From assembly GCA_023205875.1 (NCBI GenBank), contig CP060754.1:558001-622000 (forward strand): 64,000 bases of DNA, written 5' to 3'. This DNA comes from Chloropicon primus (Eukaryota > Chlorophyta > Chloropicophyceae > Chloropicales > Chloropicaceae). The notes under the pieces are model-generated. The model did not search any database and was not told where the DNA came from. It was given only the letters and a program-made list of their open reading frames with translations. Positions 1 to 9,366 of the stretch are shown here, piece by piece; the first letter of the stretch is position 1; each line of letters begins with the position of its first letter. The position numbers and the translations under genes are program-made.

Positions 1-58
1 ACGGAAAGGTGTACGAGATCTCGATCGATCTGCTTCGGCGTGGGTTGGAGGAGAGACG

Positions 59-655
59 ATGGCGATGATGGCGACGACGAGCATGATGATGACGATGGCG
101 ACGACGAGCGCGAGCGGGGGGAAGGTCGGAGCGGGGCTGCCTTGCAGGGGTCTGGTGTCTACGCGGGCGAGGAGAACGCGCGGGGGCGGAAGGGTCGGAG
201 AGGCCAAGGCTTCGGTCGGGGGAAGGGGGGTCGAGAGGGCGCTGAGGCTCTCCGGGAGGCAGAACGAGGGCTCCTTGTTGGTGTGCCGCGCCACCACGGA
301 CGAGCCCGAAACTGAGCCCGAACAGGCGGAGTCCGGGGGCGAGAAAAGGAAGGTTCTGAAGAACGTGTTCTACGTCGCGGCCGCGATAGCTTTGCCCATC
401 GTTGGCTGGTCGGAGGTGGTGACCGCGACGACGGGGGAGGGCTTGCAAGGAGCCTTTCTCGGGGCCCTCGAGGGCGTGTCCTACCTGGTTCTGCTCGGCG
501 TGATCGGAAAGTCGATTGCGCTCAAGGTCAGGACGGGGACCGGGTTCCCCCCTGGGCCCTACGGCCTCCTGGGCGCGCTGGAGGGCCTCGCTTACCTGGA
601 GCTGGTGGGCCTGATCGTCTCACAGATCCTCAAAGCCAAGGCTGGAGGTGTCTGA
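59..655 (+). CDS. Conserved plastid membrane protein with duplicated hairpin
   Basis: The product is 198 residues. The first ~80 residues are rich in Met, Ala, Ser, Thr and Arg with few acids, like a plastid transit peptide. An acidic linker (about 82-98) follows, then three hydrophobic stretches. The last two share a motif, GALEGVSYLVLLGVI (about 136-150) and GALEGLAYLELVGLI (about 174-188), so the membrane part looks internally duplicated. This resembles conserved plant and cyanobacterial plastid membrane proteins of unknown function, but I cannot name a family. The start is the first ATG of a Met-rich run, so a few residues are uncertain. Its 3' end faces the acyltransferase gene across 143 bp, with one TGTAA per strand (718-722 and 770-774). 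No function is proposed. Confidence 0.7.
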   Translation: MAMMATTSMMMTMATTSASGGKVGAGLPCRGLVSTRARRTRGGGRVGEAKASVGGRGVERALRLSGRQNEGSLLVCRATTDEPETEPEQAESGGEKRKVLKNVFYVAAAIALPIVGWSEVVTATTGEGLQGAFLGALEGVSYLVLLGVIGKSIALKVRTGTGFPPGPYGLLGALEGLAYLELVGLIVSQILKAKAGGV

Positions 656-798
656 GGAGTCGGGTTGCCTCGTTTTTCTTGACGTTGGCTTATTTTTCTC
701 TCGAGAGACCGATCGTGTGTAATGCAGAATTGAATACTTGGTTTTGCCACGAAAGAAATGGTGGACTACATTACAGTCTTTGGCACGGGCGTCCTCGT

Positions 799-2491
799 TC
801 AGGCTGCAGGCTGGGAGGCGAACCGCACGGTGGGCCTCGCGTTCATGAGAGGCTTCTCCACGAGCAAATCTGTCTCGGGCAAAGAGGGAGGGCGTCAAAG
901 TCAGAGTCGCGCCAGCGCGTCCAAGAGCGAGAAGGGACTTACATGTGATGAGCGCCGAGAGAAAAGAGAAGAGAACGCAGACGGTGAAATCCCAGTTGAA
1001 GACGCTCCAACTGACCCAGATGCTCTTCAGGGGGCTGATCGCCCGGAAATCGTCCACTCCTTTGACAAAGGTAGTCCAGATCAGGTGGAGCAAGTAGGCG
1101 CCGTACGAGAGCACCGCGATTGGGTACCAGAAGCTCACCGACAGGATGGCGTTGAACGCACGGAGCCTTCCGCGGTTGCACATGAATATGAAATAGGCGA
1201 TGCCCCAGCCAAAGATCCACCTCCCGCCGAGGGCGAGGACTTGGGCCAGGGCCGGCGAGGTCTGGTACGTCAAGTAGTTCGTGCCCGCGCCCAAGAAGAG
1301 GAGGGACCCGAGCACAAGCAGGGTGAGGACGTCCAGGGTGCACAAGGCTGCCCTCGGGAGCCTGATCTCCACCTCCTCCCACTGCATGAGACTCACGGTC
1401 ACCCCGGAGACGTAGGGGCTGTACCTCGTCCACGTGGCCACGTAAGAAAGGGGAAGAATCCCGTTTCCGTCCACCTTCGTTTGGGGGATGAAGTGAAAGA
1501 GCTCCCCCTTCTGCGTGACGTAAAGCATGTAGGCGTTCGTCGCGATGTTGATGCCGGACAGGAAGAAGAGCGCGGCGTAGCAGAACCTTCTTGGCCTCCT
1601 GGCTTTGAAGGAGAACACGAGCCAGATGATCAGCGGCGAGACCAAGTACATTTGAACCTCCACCGCTACGCTCCAAGTCTGCACCAGGCACTGGAAGTCC
1701 CCCACGTAGTTGTTCACGAACAGGAGCATGGGCCAGACTTCGCCAAAGTCCGTGCATTTGTTCCCCGAGACAAAGTCGAACTGAGAAAAGTTTTTGCCCC
1801 CGTTGACCGCCAGGGAGATCTCGTTCGCCGCGATCGTGAGGACGATGGCCGTGACGAGCATCGGGAAGATCCTGAGCCACCTGCGGACGTAGAACGTGCA
1901 GAGCGAGGCGAGGGTCCCCCTGACGCCGCGCTGGAACCCCGCGACCATCTCCTTCAGCAGGATTCGCCCGATCAAGTACCCGGACAGGGTAAAGAACACG
2001 TCCACGCCCATGTCGCCGTTGAACGCGATCTGGGCCGGCCAGAACGAGACGAGTCGGGACACCAGCGGGGACAGCCCGTCGGTCACGACCATGACCATGA
2101 CGTGGAAAGCGATGACCCAAAGGACCGCGAGGGCGCGCAAGCCATCCAAGACAAACGACCGCGATATGCTGTGCGTTTTCGGGCTCCTCCTCCACACTGA
2201 GCCCCAATTTCGCGCCCAAGCCGAACCCAGCCTCCGCCGCAAGCTTGCCTGGCGACCAGACCCAGACCCAGACCCAGACCCCTTCCCGGGGTACGCCAGA
2301 ACGCTCCTCGGCGTCGACCGCTTCCGCAGCGGTTCCTCCTTCCCCGCGTCGTGGCCATCGATTTCCACGGCCTCCAGCCGCGGCAACTCGCGGGTGTCGC
2401 AACACGAGGTCGCCATCCCTTCGTCTCCTTCGTCGACGGCGGTCATGGCCCCGCCCGTAACCGCCGCTCGCCCAAAAGAGATGCAAATCAC
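799..2491 (-). CDS. Acyltransferase 3 family membrane protein (NRF-6/OafB-like), two exons
   Basis: Exon 1 is 2491-943 and exon 2 is 869-799, with a 73-nt GT-AG intron at 942-870 (donor GTAAGT). Splicing gives the C-terminal LLVEKPLMNARPTVRF, the usual end of this family; reading through the intron gives an unrelated basic tail. The core begins at RSFVLDGLRALAVLWVIAFH, where the Arg and His match the catalytic motif of acyltransferase-3 proteins, and VDVFFTLSGYLIGRILLKE follows. About ten membrane segments are visible. The family moves acyl groups, often acetyl, onto sugars or lipids across membranes; the substrate here is unknown. The first 100 residues are Arg/Ser/Gly-rich, including a GSGSGSGS run from a short repeat. 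ATGs at residues 1, 16 and 26 are all possible starts. The gene diverges from ATP synthase gamma. Confidence 0.85.
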
Positions 2492-2811
2492 GGTCTAGCA
2501 AGGAGTGTACGGTTTTTTGGATCAAACCCTAAGAAGAAAAGTCTTTGGGCGACCGCCCTATGTAGATTTCCCTTGTTGGCAGGTTTGGACCGAGGGGCGA
2601 GAGCGGCGTGCGGGCGGAGAAACGAGAGAGAACGCGAGAGAGGAGAGACGCCTTTCCTTTCCTTTCCTTTGTGTTTCAGTTGGCTCGGGGAGGCACTCGC
2701 GCTCGCTGGGGAGAGAATTGCGTCGGTGGGGTTGGACGCGGGGCCGGCAGACCACGGAGGAGAAGACTTGGTGAGCGCGCGCGAGCGTCGTCGAGAGGTT
2801 AGGAGAACAAC
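2492..2811. promoter_or_regulatory. Divergent promoter between acyltransferase and ATP synthase gamma
   Basis: This 320-bp stretch has no supportable gene. From about 2615 to 2650 it is rich in GAGA on the plus strand, the sense strand of the ATP synthase leader, followed by a short TTTCC repeat. It presumably holds both promoters and leaders. Confidence 0.5.
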
Positions 2812-3795
2812 ATGGCTTTGAGGAACTTTTCCAGCGTTCTTCGGGGGCCTTTGGGGCAGCAGCAAGGCCTCCTGGCCCCCGCGAGCGCTTGCTTGGGGCT
2901 TCAGGCCCAGCCGATAGCGGGGCCCCACCTCCAGAAGGGCGGCGAGGTCGCGACGCAGAAGAGGTTCGCGTCCCAGCTCGAGACCCAGCAGAAGATGAAG
3001 TCCGTGGGAAACATTATGAAAATTACAAAGGCCATGAAGATGGTTGCGGCCGCGCGTATGCGTGGCGCCCAGCAGAAGGTCGAGGCCTGCAGAGGCATGG
3101 TCGACCCCAGCATCAAGCTCTTCGGGGACAACCCAATGGTGGAGGGCAAGTCCGTCACGATTCCAGTCACGTCGGACAAGGGTCTTTGCGGTGGTGTGAA
3201 CTCCCAGGTGAACCGCGTGGTGAAGGTCATTCAGGAGTGCAAGGGCCCCGAGGCCGAGACGCCGAGGGTCTGCATCGTCGGAGACAAGGGTAGATCGGTG
3301 CTGTCGCGCGGAATGCCTGACGAGATCGACTTCATCGCCTCCGAGGCGACCAAGCAGGCCGTCACCTTTGCGACCGCTTCCGCCATTGCGGAGGAAGTCC
3401 TGAAGACCGACTCCGCGGCCTCGAGGATCGTTTTCAACAAGTTCAAGTCCGCCATCGCGTTCATGCCAACCGTCGCGACCGTGCCCTCTCCGGAGACCAT
3501 CGAGTCCCAGCCAGCCTTGGTGGAGAAGTTTGACGAGTACGAGCTCGAGGGCCCTGACCGCTCTGAGTTCTTGACCGACCTTCAGGAGTTCAACCTCGCC
3601 TCCACGCTGTACTGGGGAATGCTCGAGAACGGATGCAGCGAGCAGGCCTCCCGTGTGCAGGCCATGGAGAACTCCTCCAAGAACGCCGAGGAGATGCTTT
3701 CGGCGCTCACCATTAAGTACAACAAGACCCGCCAGGCTGGTATCACCACCGAGCTCATTGAGATTATTTCGGGAGCTGTTGCGCTCGAGGGTTAG
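2812..3795 (+). CDS. ATPC: Mitochondrial F1F0 ATP synthase gamma subunit
   Basis: The 327-residue protein is the rotor shaft of mitochondrial ATP synthase. Residues 1 to about 55 (MALRNFSSVLRG...) form an Arg-rich presequence without acids. The mature part starts QKRFASQLETQQKMKSVGNI, then KITKAMKMVAAARMR, the N-terminal helix that enters the alpha/beta hexamer. The end, EMLSALTIKYNKTRQAGITT with ELIEIISGA, is the conserved C-terminal helix. The cysteine-bearing regulatory loop of the plastid gamma subunit is absent, so this is the mitochondrial copy. The gene has no intron. It sits downstream of a purine-rich leader and faces CKS1 across a 376-bp gap. Confidence 0.95.
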   Translation: MALRNFSSVLRGPLGQQQGLLAPASACLGLQAQPIAGPHLQKGGEVATQKRFASQLETQQKMKSVGNIMKITKAMKMVAAARMRGAQQKVEACRGMVDPSIKLFGDNPMVEGKSVTIPVTSDKGLCGGVNSQVNRVVKVIQECKGPEAETPRVCIVGDKGRSVLSRGMPDEIDFIASEATKQAVTFATASAIAEEVLKTDSAASRIVFNKFKSAIAFMPTVATVPSPETIESQPALVEKFDEYELEGPDRSEFLTDLQEFNLASTLYWGMLENGCSEQASRVQAMENSSKNAEEMLSALTIKYNKTRQAGITTELIEIISGAVALEG

Positions 3796-4171
3796 CCATG
3801 TGCGGGAGCATTTAGACACACGCTAGTGGGAGCACAGGGAGAGGGAGCGGAGACGCGAGGCGGGGGACTCTTTCACACGAAAGCCTTCTTTTGTCGGGAG
3901 AGGCGCCCACCACGGGCTTTCGGGGATATATAAGGACACGCGAAGCGAAGTAACCGAAACTTTTAACTGAAGCTTCTTTTAGATATTTTATGCCACTTAT
4001 GTCCCACTCGAGAGCCTCCCCTCTTTCTAAGAGAGAGACACGGCGCCCAAGGCAAGCGGCGGCGGTGCGCGCACGACGCGGCCAAGTCCCACTAAAGTTA
4101 CAAATTTTGCTTTTCGCCCTGTGGAGCGAGAGAGCGGGCCGCCCCTCCTCCTGCAACTGAGCCTCCCCGCC
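3796..4171. other. Convergent 3' region between ATP synthase gamma and CKS1
   Basis: No gene is seen in these 376 bp. A minus-strand TGTAA at about 4098-4102 suits the CKS1 poly(A) signal. An AT-rich patch at 3955-3995 stands out from the GC-rich surroundings and may be the ATP synthase 3' UTR. Confidence 0.4.
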
Positions 4172-4578
4172 TTATCTGGCTGCCACGGAGGCTCTCTGGG
4201 CGGCCTGCTGCTGCTGCTGGTAGTTCAGTGGGCGCCTGAAGAGCATGATGTGGGGCTCAGGCTTGTGGATCGCGTAGTGGATCCAGCCGCGGGACTGCTG
4301 GACGCCGATCGCCCTCCACTCGATCTCAGAGAGAAGCCTCCCGTTCTTTGGGAGGGCCTTTGCGATGTCCTGTGGAAGCACGACGTGCCTGGGGTGTTGC
4401 AACAACGAGGGCGCCCAAACCAAAAAAAAAAAAGACAGACAAAGGAGAGGAGAAACGACAGTTGCGTCAGCACTCTTTTCTGGTCTCGGGCACGAGTGGA
4501 GGCAGCTGACCGGTCTTACCTGTACTCGTAGGTGTCGTCGTAGTACTTCTCGGAGTATTGGATTTGTGAAGAAGGCAT
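4172..4578 (-). CDS. CKS1: Cyclin-dependent kinase regulatory subunit CKS1, two exons
   Basis: Exon 1 (4578-4520) encodes [19 protein letters not shown] plus the first two bases of an Arg codon. A 131-nt intron (4519-4389, donor GTAAGA, acceptor CCCCAG) follows, and exon 2 (4388-4172) completes the protein. The 91-residue product has the CKS core almost intact: [36 protein letters not shown], then [14 protein letters not shown], and ends in the Gln-rich tail typical of plant CKS. It binds cyclin-dependent kinases and acts as a phosphate-docking adaptor in the cell cycle. Exon 1 is too short to stand out and was found by homology plus the splice site. Confidence 0.95.
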
Positions 4579-5076
4579 GGTTCCTCGTCTGGCTCTTTCC
4601 TCTGGCGTGTCTTGGGTGTGCCACAGGAAAAGCAAAAGAAAACCGACAAAAGAACGACGTGCGAGCGAAAACGGTGTTAGTCCGCCCGCACCGAGTGTGC
4701 CAAAAAGATCCCGGGGTGCGTGGACGCGGACTCCACCCCCCGTCTCGAGAACGAAAAGGAGAACGCCAAGCCCCTTCCCGTCCGTCGACCAAGGGACGCG
4801 AAAACGGGCGCGCGGCGACGATGGGGCGTAGGACAGCGAACGATGCTCTCGACACCAACCGCCTCCCGGTCCCCCCTTACCTCGACTCCTCTTTCCAACG
4901 TACAGTTGCGGTCCTCTTGCGTCGTGTTCCCTCCGCTTCTCTCTCTCTCTCCCCGAGAATTAGAATTCCTCGTCGTTCTCGACGAGATGGAATTTCTACA
5001 GGATGCTTGATCTCAATGGGGCGACTCGTTCTCAACGGCAGGGCAGGGAAGAAATGGCGCGCTCTGTCGGTTTTTG

Positions 5077-5113
<37 letters not shown>

Positions 5114-5292
5114 GACGAAAGCGAAAGGGAAAGGGGGACGAAAGGGAAAGGGGTCGAGGGGTCGAGCAGCGACCTTGGTCACGAACATGGACGGGTGACT
5201 GGCATTGATGGTGCTGACTTGATGAGGACGACGACGAGGAGGAGGAGGAGGAGGAGGAGAATCGGAATCGGAATCGTGGCGTCTTGGTCTTG
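4579..5292. promoter_or_regulatory. Long divergent spacer between CKS1 and the FANCE-like gene
   Basis: No supportable gene is seen in 714 bp. The stretch holds a CT tract at 4937-4957, a longer one at 5081-5111 (both GA in the CKS1 sense) and a GAGGAG run at about 5237-5260. Open frames here are low-complexity and lack domain-like content. It is likely the two promoters and leaders; an intron in the CKS1 leader cannot be excluded. Confidence 0.4.
5081..5111. repeat. (CT)n microsatellite
   Basis: This is an uninterrupted CT dinucleotide tract of about 31 bp in the CKS1/FANCE-like spacer. It reads GA on the CKS1 sense strand. Confidence 0.95.
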
Positions 5293-6501
5293 ATGAAGAG
5301 GGGGAGGGAGTGTCCCGCCGCGGCGGCCAGGGGGGCGAGGGAGATCGTGCGCAGGGTCGCGGCGGCGTGCTTCCTGGGCTCGGGGGCGGACCCCCTGGCG
5401 GTGGCGAGGGGGGAGAGCGACGCGCTCCGGAGCCCCCAAGTGCCCGTGGAGGTGGCCAAGCTCCTGATCGACCGGGACGACTTGCTGGGCGCGCTGTCCC
5501 ACGTGGGTCAGACCGCCCTGCTCCTCTTCCTGAACCTCCACAAGGCGAGCTTCTTCGAGGGGGAGTGGCTTAACCTGGTGGACCTGCTGGCGAGTCGCGC
5601 CAAGCGTCGGGGAGGCTGGAAGGGCGCCTTCAGGGACGGCTGCCTCCGAGGCTGCACGGAGGACGTGGCGCCCCTCCCGACCCCCAAACTCCTGCTGGAA
5701 CAGGAGGGGGCCGGGGAGACTGCCGAGGAGGAGGGCGACGATGCGGTCTCGCCGGTCTCGCCGGTCGACGCGGTCTCGGCGGCGACAGACCCGGAGGCCC
5801 TCCTGGCAGAGTTCGTGGCGTCCATCGAAGAGGGGGAATCGGGGGGCGTGGAGCTGGCGCGACTGAAAGAGCTACTGCGAGGCCTGGATCACGACACGTG
5901 TCCCGCCGTCGTTGGGGACGAGGCCCTGTCCCAGATCCTGGAGGCCCTCCTCAGCGACGAAGCGGGGCTGGAGGACCTGTCCCTGTTCTTCAGGTTTCTG
6001 CTCAAGGCGCGGGTCATGGCACTCGACAAGTCGCCCTCCCAGGCGATGACGGCCGTGATCAAAGCGGCCGCGAGCGCCCACCCCCGAGCTCTGAGCGAGG
6101 CCGTCCTCGTTCCACTGGCGACGTCAGGGACTCTGAACTTGGCTCAGGTGGAGCTCTTGAGGAAGGCGATTTCCGTGAAGGAGCTGGCCAGGCTCAACCC
6201 CACAGTCTTCCAGGAAATCGGGGAGAAGGGGGAGTGGAACGAGAACCACCTCGTGGTCATGCACCACCTCGTGCAGACCTGTGAGGAACTCCCCCCAAAG
6301 GCACTCGGAGCGGCCTGCGTCACTTTCAGGGCCAGGGGCAAGGCGTTCTCCTCCTCCCTTCACTTTGCCAAGCTGATCAACACGATCATTCAAAAGTTTC
6401 CCGAGGAAGCCCGCGGGGAGAAGGAGGGCCTGCTGGAGGCCCTCGAATGCAACACGACTTTTTTTGGCAAGATCGCGAGGTCGCACGCGCAAAAGCTTTG
6501 A
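5293..6501 (+). CDS. Probable Fanconi anaemia group E protein (FANCE-like)
   Basis: A single-exon gene for 402 residues, starting at the first ATG (5293). The protein is almost wholly helical and Leu/Ala-rich. Residues ~25-110 form one helical block, an acidic linker follows (about 130-175), then a C-terminal helical-repeat domain. The end, HFAKLINTIIQKFPE... ALECNTTFFGKIA, recalls the FANCE C-terminus, where helical repeats close with a TTF-type motif. FANCE bridges the Fanconi core complex to FANCD2 in interstrand crosslink repair. FANCE proteins diverge strongly and I have no alignment, so this is a reasoned guess; another HEAT-like protein is possible. It converges on the TAF1B gene. Confidence 0.45.
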   Translation: MKRGRECPAAAARGAREIVRRVAAACFLGSGADPLAVARGESDALRSPQVPVEVAKLLIDRDDLLGALSHVGQTALLLFLNLHKASFFEGEWLNLVDLLASRAKRRGGWKGAFRDGCLRGCTEDVAPLPTPKLLLEQEGAGETAEEEGDDAVSPVSPVDAVSAATDPEALLAEFVASIEEGESGGVELARLKELLRGLDHDTCPAVVGDEALSQILEALLSDEAGLEDLSLFFRFLLKARVMALDKSPSQAMTAVIKAAASAHPRALSEAVLVPLATSGTLNLAQVELLRKAISVKELARLNPTVFQEIGEKGEWNENHLVVMHHLVQTCEELPPKALGAACVTFRARGKAFSSSLHFAKLINTIIQKFPEEARGEKEGLLEALECNTTFFGKIARSHAQKL

Positions 6502-6560
6502 GGCGGAGCCGTGCGCCGAGCGTCCTCGATGTGTAAAACTACAAATTATTCAAGTGATGA

Positions 6561-6566
6561 TGTACA
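6561..6566. terminator. TGTACA palindrome at convergent junction
   Basis: TGTACA lies between the stop codons of the FANCE-like and TAF1B-like genes, so it reads the same towards either 3' end. A TGTAA for the plus gene is also present at about 6531. Role as a poly(A) signal is inferred from green algal UGUAA usage. Confidence 0.45.
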
Positions 6567-6646
6567 ATGGACCGATGAGTGTGATATACAAGTGTTTTTA
6601 CACGCGCGCGCGCGGGGGGGGGGGAGGGCATAGGAAGACGACCAAG

Positions 6647-8116
6647 CTAACCCGCCGCGTTCTCCCTCTTTGCGACCAGTTGCTCCAAGGACATGGCGGC
6701 GTGGTGAACGAATGCGGGCTTGATCCAGAACACATGGGACATCACAATCACAACTGCCTGGTAATCGATGTGAAGTGCCCGCGACCATTCCCCGTAGGCA
6801 GCGTATTGACCTCCTCCCGGAACACCCTTCCTCCCGGTGCTTGCCGGGGCCTCTGCAGCACGTTCGTGTTCACTCGCCTTTTGCCCCATATCGTCTGCCC
6901 ACATCTCCTGCCTGGCAAGCCCTTTCAACACTGCGTGAACTGACATGAATAGGTTGTGGACCTCCTCAGTTTTTACGTTGCCCCTGAGGAAATCCGCGTA
7001 CAAGGCGAGGTCTTCCTTGGGCATGGCCACGGTGTCCACCGCCAGCCAAGTTCTGTTCTCCGCCTCCTTCGCTTCCATGTTCCCTTTGGCCCAGCCCACC
7101 CAGGACTCCACAGGCGTTTTCTCGGCCTTCCTCCCGTCGAGGCCGTAGAGCAGCTTGAGGGTCACGAGGACGAGGCCTAAAACGAAGGGATAGGGGCTCC
7201 CCCGAAACGACGTCCCGCCGTGGGCATGCGTCTTGGTCTCGTGTTGGTACACCTGAAAGTACACGTCGGCTTCGGCCGGAAGATAAGAGTGGAGCCTGTG
7301 CACATGCAGCGCGATGTCCAGGGGCAGATTGAGCTCAAAAAGAATCCTCGTCACGAGGCCGCCGACATTTATGACGGGCTTTGGGAGGGACAGGGCCGCG
7401 GACACCTCCACGCACTCGTTCATCATCTTGGTCGCTATCGCTACGACGTTTACCCGGATCACGTGCGGGTTCTTGGGAAAGGGCAGTCTCATCGTCAAGA
7501 TAGCGATCACCAGGTCGATGGGCATGACTGGCTCCCTGAGAATCAGCAGCCCTAGCATCAGTATCGCCAGCGACTTCTCGGGCGGGAACTCCTCCTCCAT
7601 CTTGCTTGTCAACTCTCTGAACAGACTCTCCTTGTTGCCCGAAGAGTCCTCCACACTCGTTGCCTCGTTCAGTTTGGCCACGTTCTCGCTGAGGTCCAGG
7701 AGCCTCGTCCAAATCCTTCGGACGACGGGCGACAGCGCGTCCTGGCACTTGAACATCCGACCAGCGGCCTCGCTCTGCTTCACCAACAACGCCTGGAGCC
7801 TCTCCAGGTGACCGGTCGCGCCTCCACTGCTTGCGTCGAGATTTTCCTCCCACGCAGCTTCCCGCTCCGCCCCCTCCAATTCATACTTTGTCGGAGCCTT
7901 CGGTTGGCTCAGGTGCACCCTACGGACAGCACCGCGCTGCGGTCTAACGGTCTGGGACTCGGGGGCTTCCGTCTGAGTCTCCTGGAAGTCCTGGGCCTGG
8001 GTTCCGCAGTTGGTGCAGGCGAGGTAGCCCGCCACGACGTTGAAGTCCGAGCACCCACAAACGATACAGCTCTGCGTCCCATAGTCGTCCCCGGCCGCAT
8101 ACCCGCCCTGGTTCAT
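6647..8116 (-). CDS. RNA polymerase I factor TAF1B/Rrn7-like
   Basis: The first ATG is at 8116 and gives 489 residues; upstream in-frame codons have no ATG. Near the N-terminus is a zinc ribbon, C17-x2-C20-x13-C34-x2-C37 (CIVCGCSDF...ACTNCGTQ). A linker of about 60 residues follows, then a cyclin-fold-like region with PPEKSLAILMLGLLILREPV and PFVLGLVLVTLKLLYGLDG. This layout, zinc ribbon, reader, linker, then two cyclin folds, is that of TAF1B/Rrn7, the TFIIB-like factor that loads RNA polymerase I on rDNA promoters. The gene is intronless and lies head-to-tail downstream of Sec61 beta. A 10-bp tandem repeat sits just before the ATG. Confidence 0.75.
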   Translation of the reverse strand: MNQGGYAAGDDYGTQSCIVCGCSDFNVVAGYLACTNCGTQAQDFQETQTEAPESQTVRPQRGAVRRVHLSQPKAPTKYELEGAEREAAWEENLDASSGGATGHLERLQALLVKQSEAAGRMFKCQDALSPVVRRIWTRLLDLSENVAKLNEATSVEDSSGNKESLFRELTSKMEEEFPPEKSLAILMLGLLILREPVMPIDLVIAILTMRLPFPKNPHVIRVNVVAIATKMMNECVEVSAALSLPKPVINVGGLVTRILFELNLPLDIALHVHRLHSYLPAEADVYFQVYQHETKTHAHGGTSFRGSPYPFVLGLVLVTLKLLYGLDGRKAEKTPVESWVGWAKGNMEAKEAENRTWLAVDTVAMPKEDLALYADFLRGNVKTEEVHNLFMSVHAVLKGLARQEMWADDMGQKASEHERAAEAPASTGRKGVPGGGQYAAYGEWSRALHIDYQAVVIVMSHVFWIKPAFVHHAAMSLEQLVAKRENAAG

Positions 8117-8457
8117 TCGGAACCGAACGGAACCGAACGGAACCTCTCTCCCTCCCCCGCCCTTCCCCTTTGCTTTGCTCTCCGTCGAATTGAGGGGGGG
8201 CTCTTTCCCGGCGGGGCGTGCCAATGGTGGGAGGATCCCGGTGAAACGTCGTTGTCTTCAAAAGGTTAATGTAGACTACCTTGTCGATCGAAAAGAATGC
8301 TTGCTTTTTGCTTTTTATTGGTTTTATTGGAACGACCCGTGTGCGTCTGCTTGAGCACCCGCACGTCAAAGTTTGTTCGTGGTGCCTGCCGGCGAGCCCC
8401 GCTTCTGTCCTTCTCCGAAAGCAAAGTGGTTCAGAAAACGGTTCCCACAGTGGACGC
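8117..8457. promoter_or_regulatory. TAF1B upstream region and Sec61 beta 3' region
   Basis: No gene is seen in these 341 bp. The stretch contains three copies of a GAACCGAACG-type unit (8119-8147) adjoining the TAF1B start. It must hold the TAF1B promoter and the Sec61 beta 3' UTR. Confidence 0.4.
8119..8147. repeat. 10-bp tandem repeat at TAF1B leader
   Basis: About three head-to-tail copies of GGAACCGAAC, ending within 3 bp of the ATG at 8116. The GAA triplets fall every 5 bp but do not alternate with TTC, so this is not a classical heat-shock element. Confidence 0.8.
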
Positions 8458-9027
8458 TCACCCCATGATCTTTCCGACGATGTGCAAGAAAGTCACCACA
8501 CCGATGAGGCTCAAGCTCAAGCCCAGAACCACGAGCTGAGGAGGAGGAAAAGGACAGAGCGTTGTTGGAAAGTTAGAAATGGTTGGATCCTTTCGAGTGG
8601 AGCGGAAGAAAGGGTCGCCACTTTCGCGGGACTCGAACGGGGACTGGTTCACTCACCGGACTGATCTTGATTCCCTCCATGGACTGCTGGATCACCTGCC
8701 TCTGCCTCGTAGGGCCTGAGGAAGCCGAAAGAAAAACACGAAGAAGAAAGGAGAGGAAGAGGAACGCGTCAGAAGAAAGACCCGAGCGGAGCGAGAAAAA
8801 ATCCTGCGACCCGTGTCCGAAATGGGAGCGGACACGGCGGGGCTACGCAACCCTTTCGCCCCTCCCCCCGTTCGCCTCCCACTCCCCATTAGGTCACCTC
8901 ACTCACCCTGCCTCATTCCTCTTCTTCCCGCTGGCGCTGGCCTGGCCGCGCCCGTTCTCTGTCCCGCGGCGCCTCCGCCCCTCTGGATGTTCTGCGAAGC
9001 TTGCGAAGATGAACTTCCCTTTGGCAT
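8458..9027 (-). CDS. Sec61 translocon beta subunit, three exons
   Basis: Exons are 9027-8907, 8715-8657 and 8535-8458. The introns (191 nt and 121 nt) have GTGAGT donors and CTCAG acceptors. The joined 85-residue protein has a Ser/Gly/Ala/Arg-rich cytosolic N-terminus (MPKGSSSSQASQNIQRGGG...), the pre-membrane motif GIKISP and one C-terminal membrane span, LVVLGLSLSLIGVVTFLHIV, ending GKIMG. That matches Sec61 beta/Sbh1, the small tail-anchored subunit of the ER protein channel. No exon is long enough to stand out alone; all three junctions keep frame. A 39-bp GA tract (sense strand) lies 4 bp upstream of the ATG. Confidence 0.85.
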
Positions 9028-9030
9028 CGT

Positions 9031-9031
<1 letters not shown>

Positions 9032-9070
<39 letters not shown>
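9032..9070. repeat. (CT)n microsatellite upstream of Sec61 beta
   Basis: A 39-bp uninterrupted CT tract, reading GA in the Sec61 beta sense, within the 136-bp divergent spacer to the next gene. Confidence 0.95.
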
Positions 9071-9072
<2 letters not shown>

Positions 9073-9163
9073 CTCTCGTCGGTGCCGGTGCTCTTCTCTC
9101 GGATTTTTTTCTTTTCTAGCCGCAACGGGAGGAGAGGAGGAGGCTGGTGGTGTGACGTCGTAG

Positions 9164-9287
9164 ATGGTGGCAGGGATCCGGGTTGCGACGCCCCGTGGTG
9201 TGGGAGGGTGTTTGGTAGTGCCGGGGTCACGCGCTGCCATCACCAGGAGGAAGTGGACGGTGGCATCAACCCGATCATCTTCTTCAG

Positions 9288-9366
<79 letters not shown>

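Noticed and set aside
4579-5292. Possible extra gene in the CKS1/FANCE-like spacer
   Set aside because: Frames there are repetitive and Arg/Ser-rich, without domains or splice-supported homology.
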